Below are positions 21,813 through 22,455 of a stretch of DNA of 22,455 bases, in pieces. Within the stretch, counting starts at the first letter, position 1, and the number at the start of each line of letters is the position of its first letter. Position numbers and translations under genes: made by a program. The stretch is from an uncultured Peptoniphilus sp. (GTDB lineage: Bacteria; Bacillota; Clostridia; Tissierellales; Peptoniphilaceae). The stretch spans positions 1 through 22,455 of the forward strand of contig NZ_CAMQAY010000020.1 in NCBI RefSeq assembly GCF_946998875.1. The letters run 5' to 3'. The notes under the pieces are model-generated. The model saw only the letters and a list, made by a program, of their open reading frames with translations. It was not told the DNA's origin and searched no databases.

Positions 21813-21832
21813 CTCTATCACTCCTTAAGTAG

Positions 21833-21875
21833 ATTATACACGAAATTACTTAATTTTTCATTTATGTGCTATAAT
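21833..21875. promoter_or_regulatory. Divergent promoters between proC and the chromate-type transporter
   Basis: On the minus strand TATAAT (21838-21833) lies about 20 nt before the proC start. On the plus strand an extended -10, TGCTATAAT (TATAAT at 21870-21875), lies 15 nt before the transporter start. Neither has a good -35. Both would give very short leaders. Confidence 0.45.
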
Positions 21876-21890
21876 TAATGCGGTGATTTA

Positions 21891-22451
21891 ATGAAAAATA
21901 TTTCTTTTATAAAATTATTTTTAACATTTTTTAAAATAAATGCCATTACCTTTGGTGGCGGATACACTATTGTGCCTGTCATCAAGGATATTTTTGTATC
22001 AGACTTAAATTTAATCGACGAAGATGAAATGATGGACATAGTTGCCATATCCCAAGGCGGACCTGGAGCCATGGCTATATCTTGTTCAGTCTTAACTGGC
22101 TACTACCTAAAGGGACCTCTTGGAGCAGTAACTTGTCTTATTGCATCATCCCTTCCCTGTCTAATAATTTTATCTGTGATTTCAAATTTTTACCAAGAAT
22201 TTAAGGCAAACTTTTTTATAAACTCCGCCCTTGAAGGAATAAGTGGAATAATCTCTGCAGTTTTATTCATCACAGTTTTTCGCATGGGAAAATCTTCCTA
22301 CAAGAAGAACCCAAGATTTAGTGCTGTTATGATTATTCTGGTCTTCTTAGTAGCCTTCTTCACAGATATTAACACAGGACTAATAATTTTATTCTGCGCC
22401 CTTGCAGGAATTTCTTATTTTAGCGTAATGGAGAGATACAAAAATGCTTGA
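21891..22451 (+). CDS. Chromate transporter (CHR) family protein, half-length subunit
   Basis: A 186-residue membrane protein of the short-chain CHR type. It shows FLTFFKINAITFGGGYTIVP (10-29), ISQGGPGAMAI (53-63) with the conserved GGPG, then PLGAVTCLIASSLP and several hydrophobic helices to about 180. Full-length ChrA proteins carry two such halves; short-chain forms are encoded as adjacent pairs acting together. The ATG at 21891 follows GGTGAT. The stop (22449-22451) overlaps the start of the next ORF by 8 nt. The substrate of short CHR pairs in anaerobes is not established, so chromate is only the family name. Confidence 0.92.
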   Translation: MKNISFIKLFLTFFKINAITFGGGYTIVPVIKDIFVSDLNLIDEDEMMDIVAISQGGPGAMAISCSVLTGYYLKGPLGAVTCLIASSLPCLIILSVISNFYQEFKANFFINSALEGISGIISAVLFITVFRMGKSSYKKNPRFSAVMIILVFLVAFFTDINTGLIILFCALAGISYFSVMERYKNA

Positions 22452-22455
22452 TTTG
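22444..22455 (+). CDS. Start of the next gene, probably the second CHR half (cut by window edge)
   Basis: ATG at 22444 opens a frame reading MLDL up to the edge, overlapping the previous stop by 8 nt. Paired short CHR genes usually overlap like this, so a partner subunit is expected. Only four codons are visible and the call rests on context. Confidence 0.45.

Overview
The window is 22.4 kb of very AT-rich, gene-dense bacterial chromosome. Short intergenic gaps, strong AGGAGG/GGTGAT ribosome sites, a T-box leader before tyrS and a GlmL/MutL-type aminomutase accessory protein point to a low-GC anaerobic Firmicute. Protein character (PepD dipeptidase, rubredoxin, GlmL, MnmH) suits an amino-acid-fermenting member of the Peptoniphilaceae/Tissierellia such as Peptoniphilus or Anaerococcus. 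The genus is inference. I see no transposase, phage gene, CRISPR array, rRNA or tRNA, and no gene-free stretch longer than about 220 bases.

Layout. (1) 1-5206, minus strand: an operon of an unrecognised 322-residue protein, a 1017-residue SARP/AfsR-like regulator (winged helix, BTAD, P-loop ATPase, TPR-like repeats) and the start of a GlmL/MutL homologue that runs off the left edge. An 11-bp-phased direct repeat lies where the -35 box of this operon should be, as in SARP-activated promoters. (2) 5300-7740, minus: a MazF/NdoA toxin without an adjacent antitoxin, two small membrane proteins of unknown role, and a fused AcpS-NnrD protein. This resembles the acpS...mazF neighbourhood of other Firmicutes with the middle replaced. 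(3) 7710-10560, plus: tyrS under a strong promoter and an unusually small tyrosine T-box leader, followed by the dipeptidase pepD. (4) 10590-11400: an orphan anti-sigma-type ATPase divergent from rubredoxin. (5) 11430-13110, minus: an alpha/beta hydrolase coupled to a PPK2-type polyphosphate kinase. (6) 13202-14218, plus: tRNA 2-selenouridine synthase MnmH. (7) 14211-20330, minus: a tight operon of a manganese-type cation-efflux transporter, TrkA, TrkH, a second TrkA with a degenerate C-terminal half, and uracil-DNA glycosylase. (8) 20410-21840, minus: proC and a DJ-1/PfpI protein. (9) 21866-22455, plus: the first of a pair of half-length chromate-type transporters; the second gene is cut by the window edge.

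How it fits together: GlmL-type proteins keep B12-dependent carbon-skeleton mutases or aminomutases active, so the first operon may be a regulatory and maintenance unit for amino-acid fermentation, with the SARP ATPase controlling its own operon through the repeat array. Rubredoxin, ProC and PepD suit peptide and amino-acid metabolism. The 14.2-20.3 kb operon is an ion-homeostasis unit (K+ uptake with two gating subunits plus metal efflux). The most interesting items are the SARP repeat promoter with its unknown partner protein, the minimal Stem I tyrS T-box with a non-standard expression platform, the AcpS-NnrD fusion, and the two unequal TrkA proteins around one TrkH.
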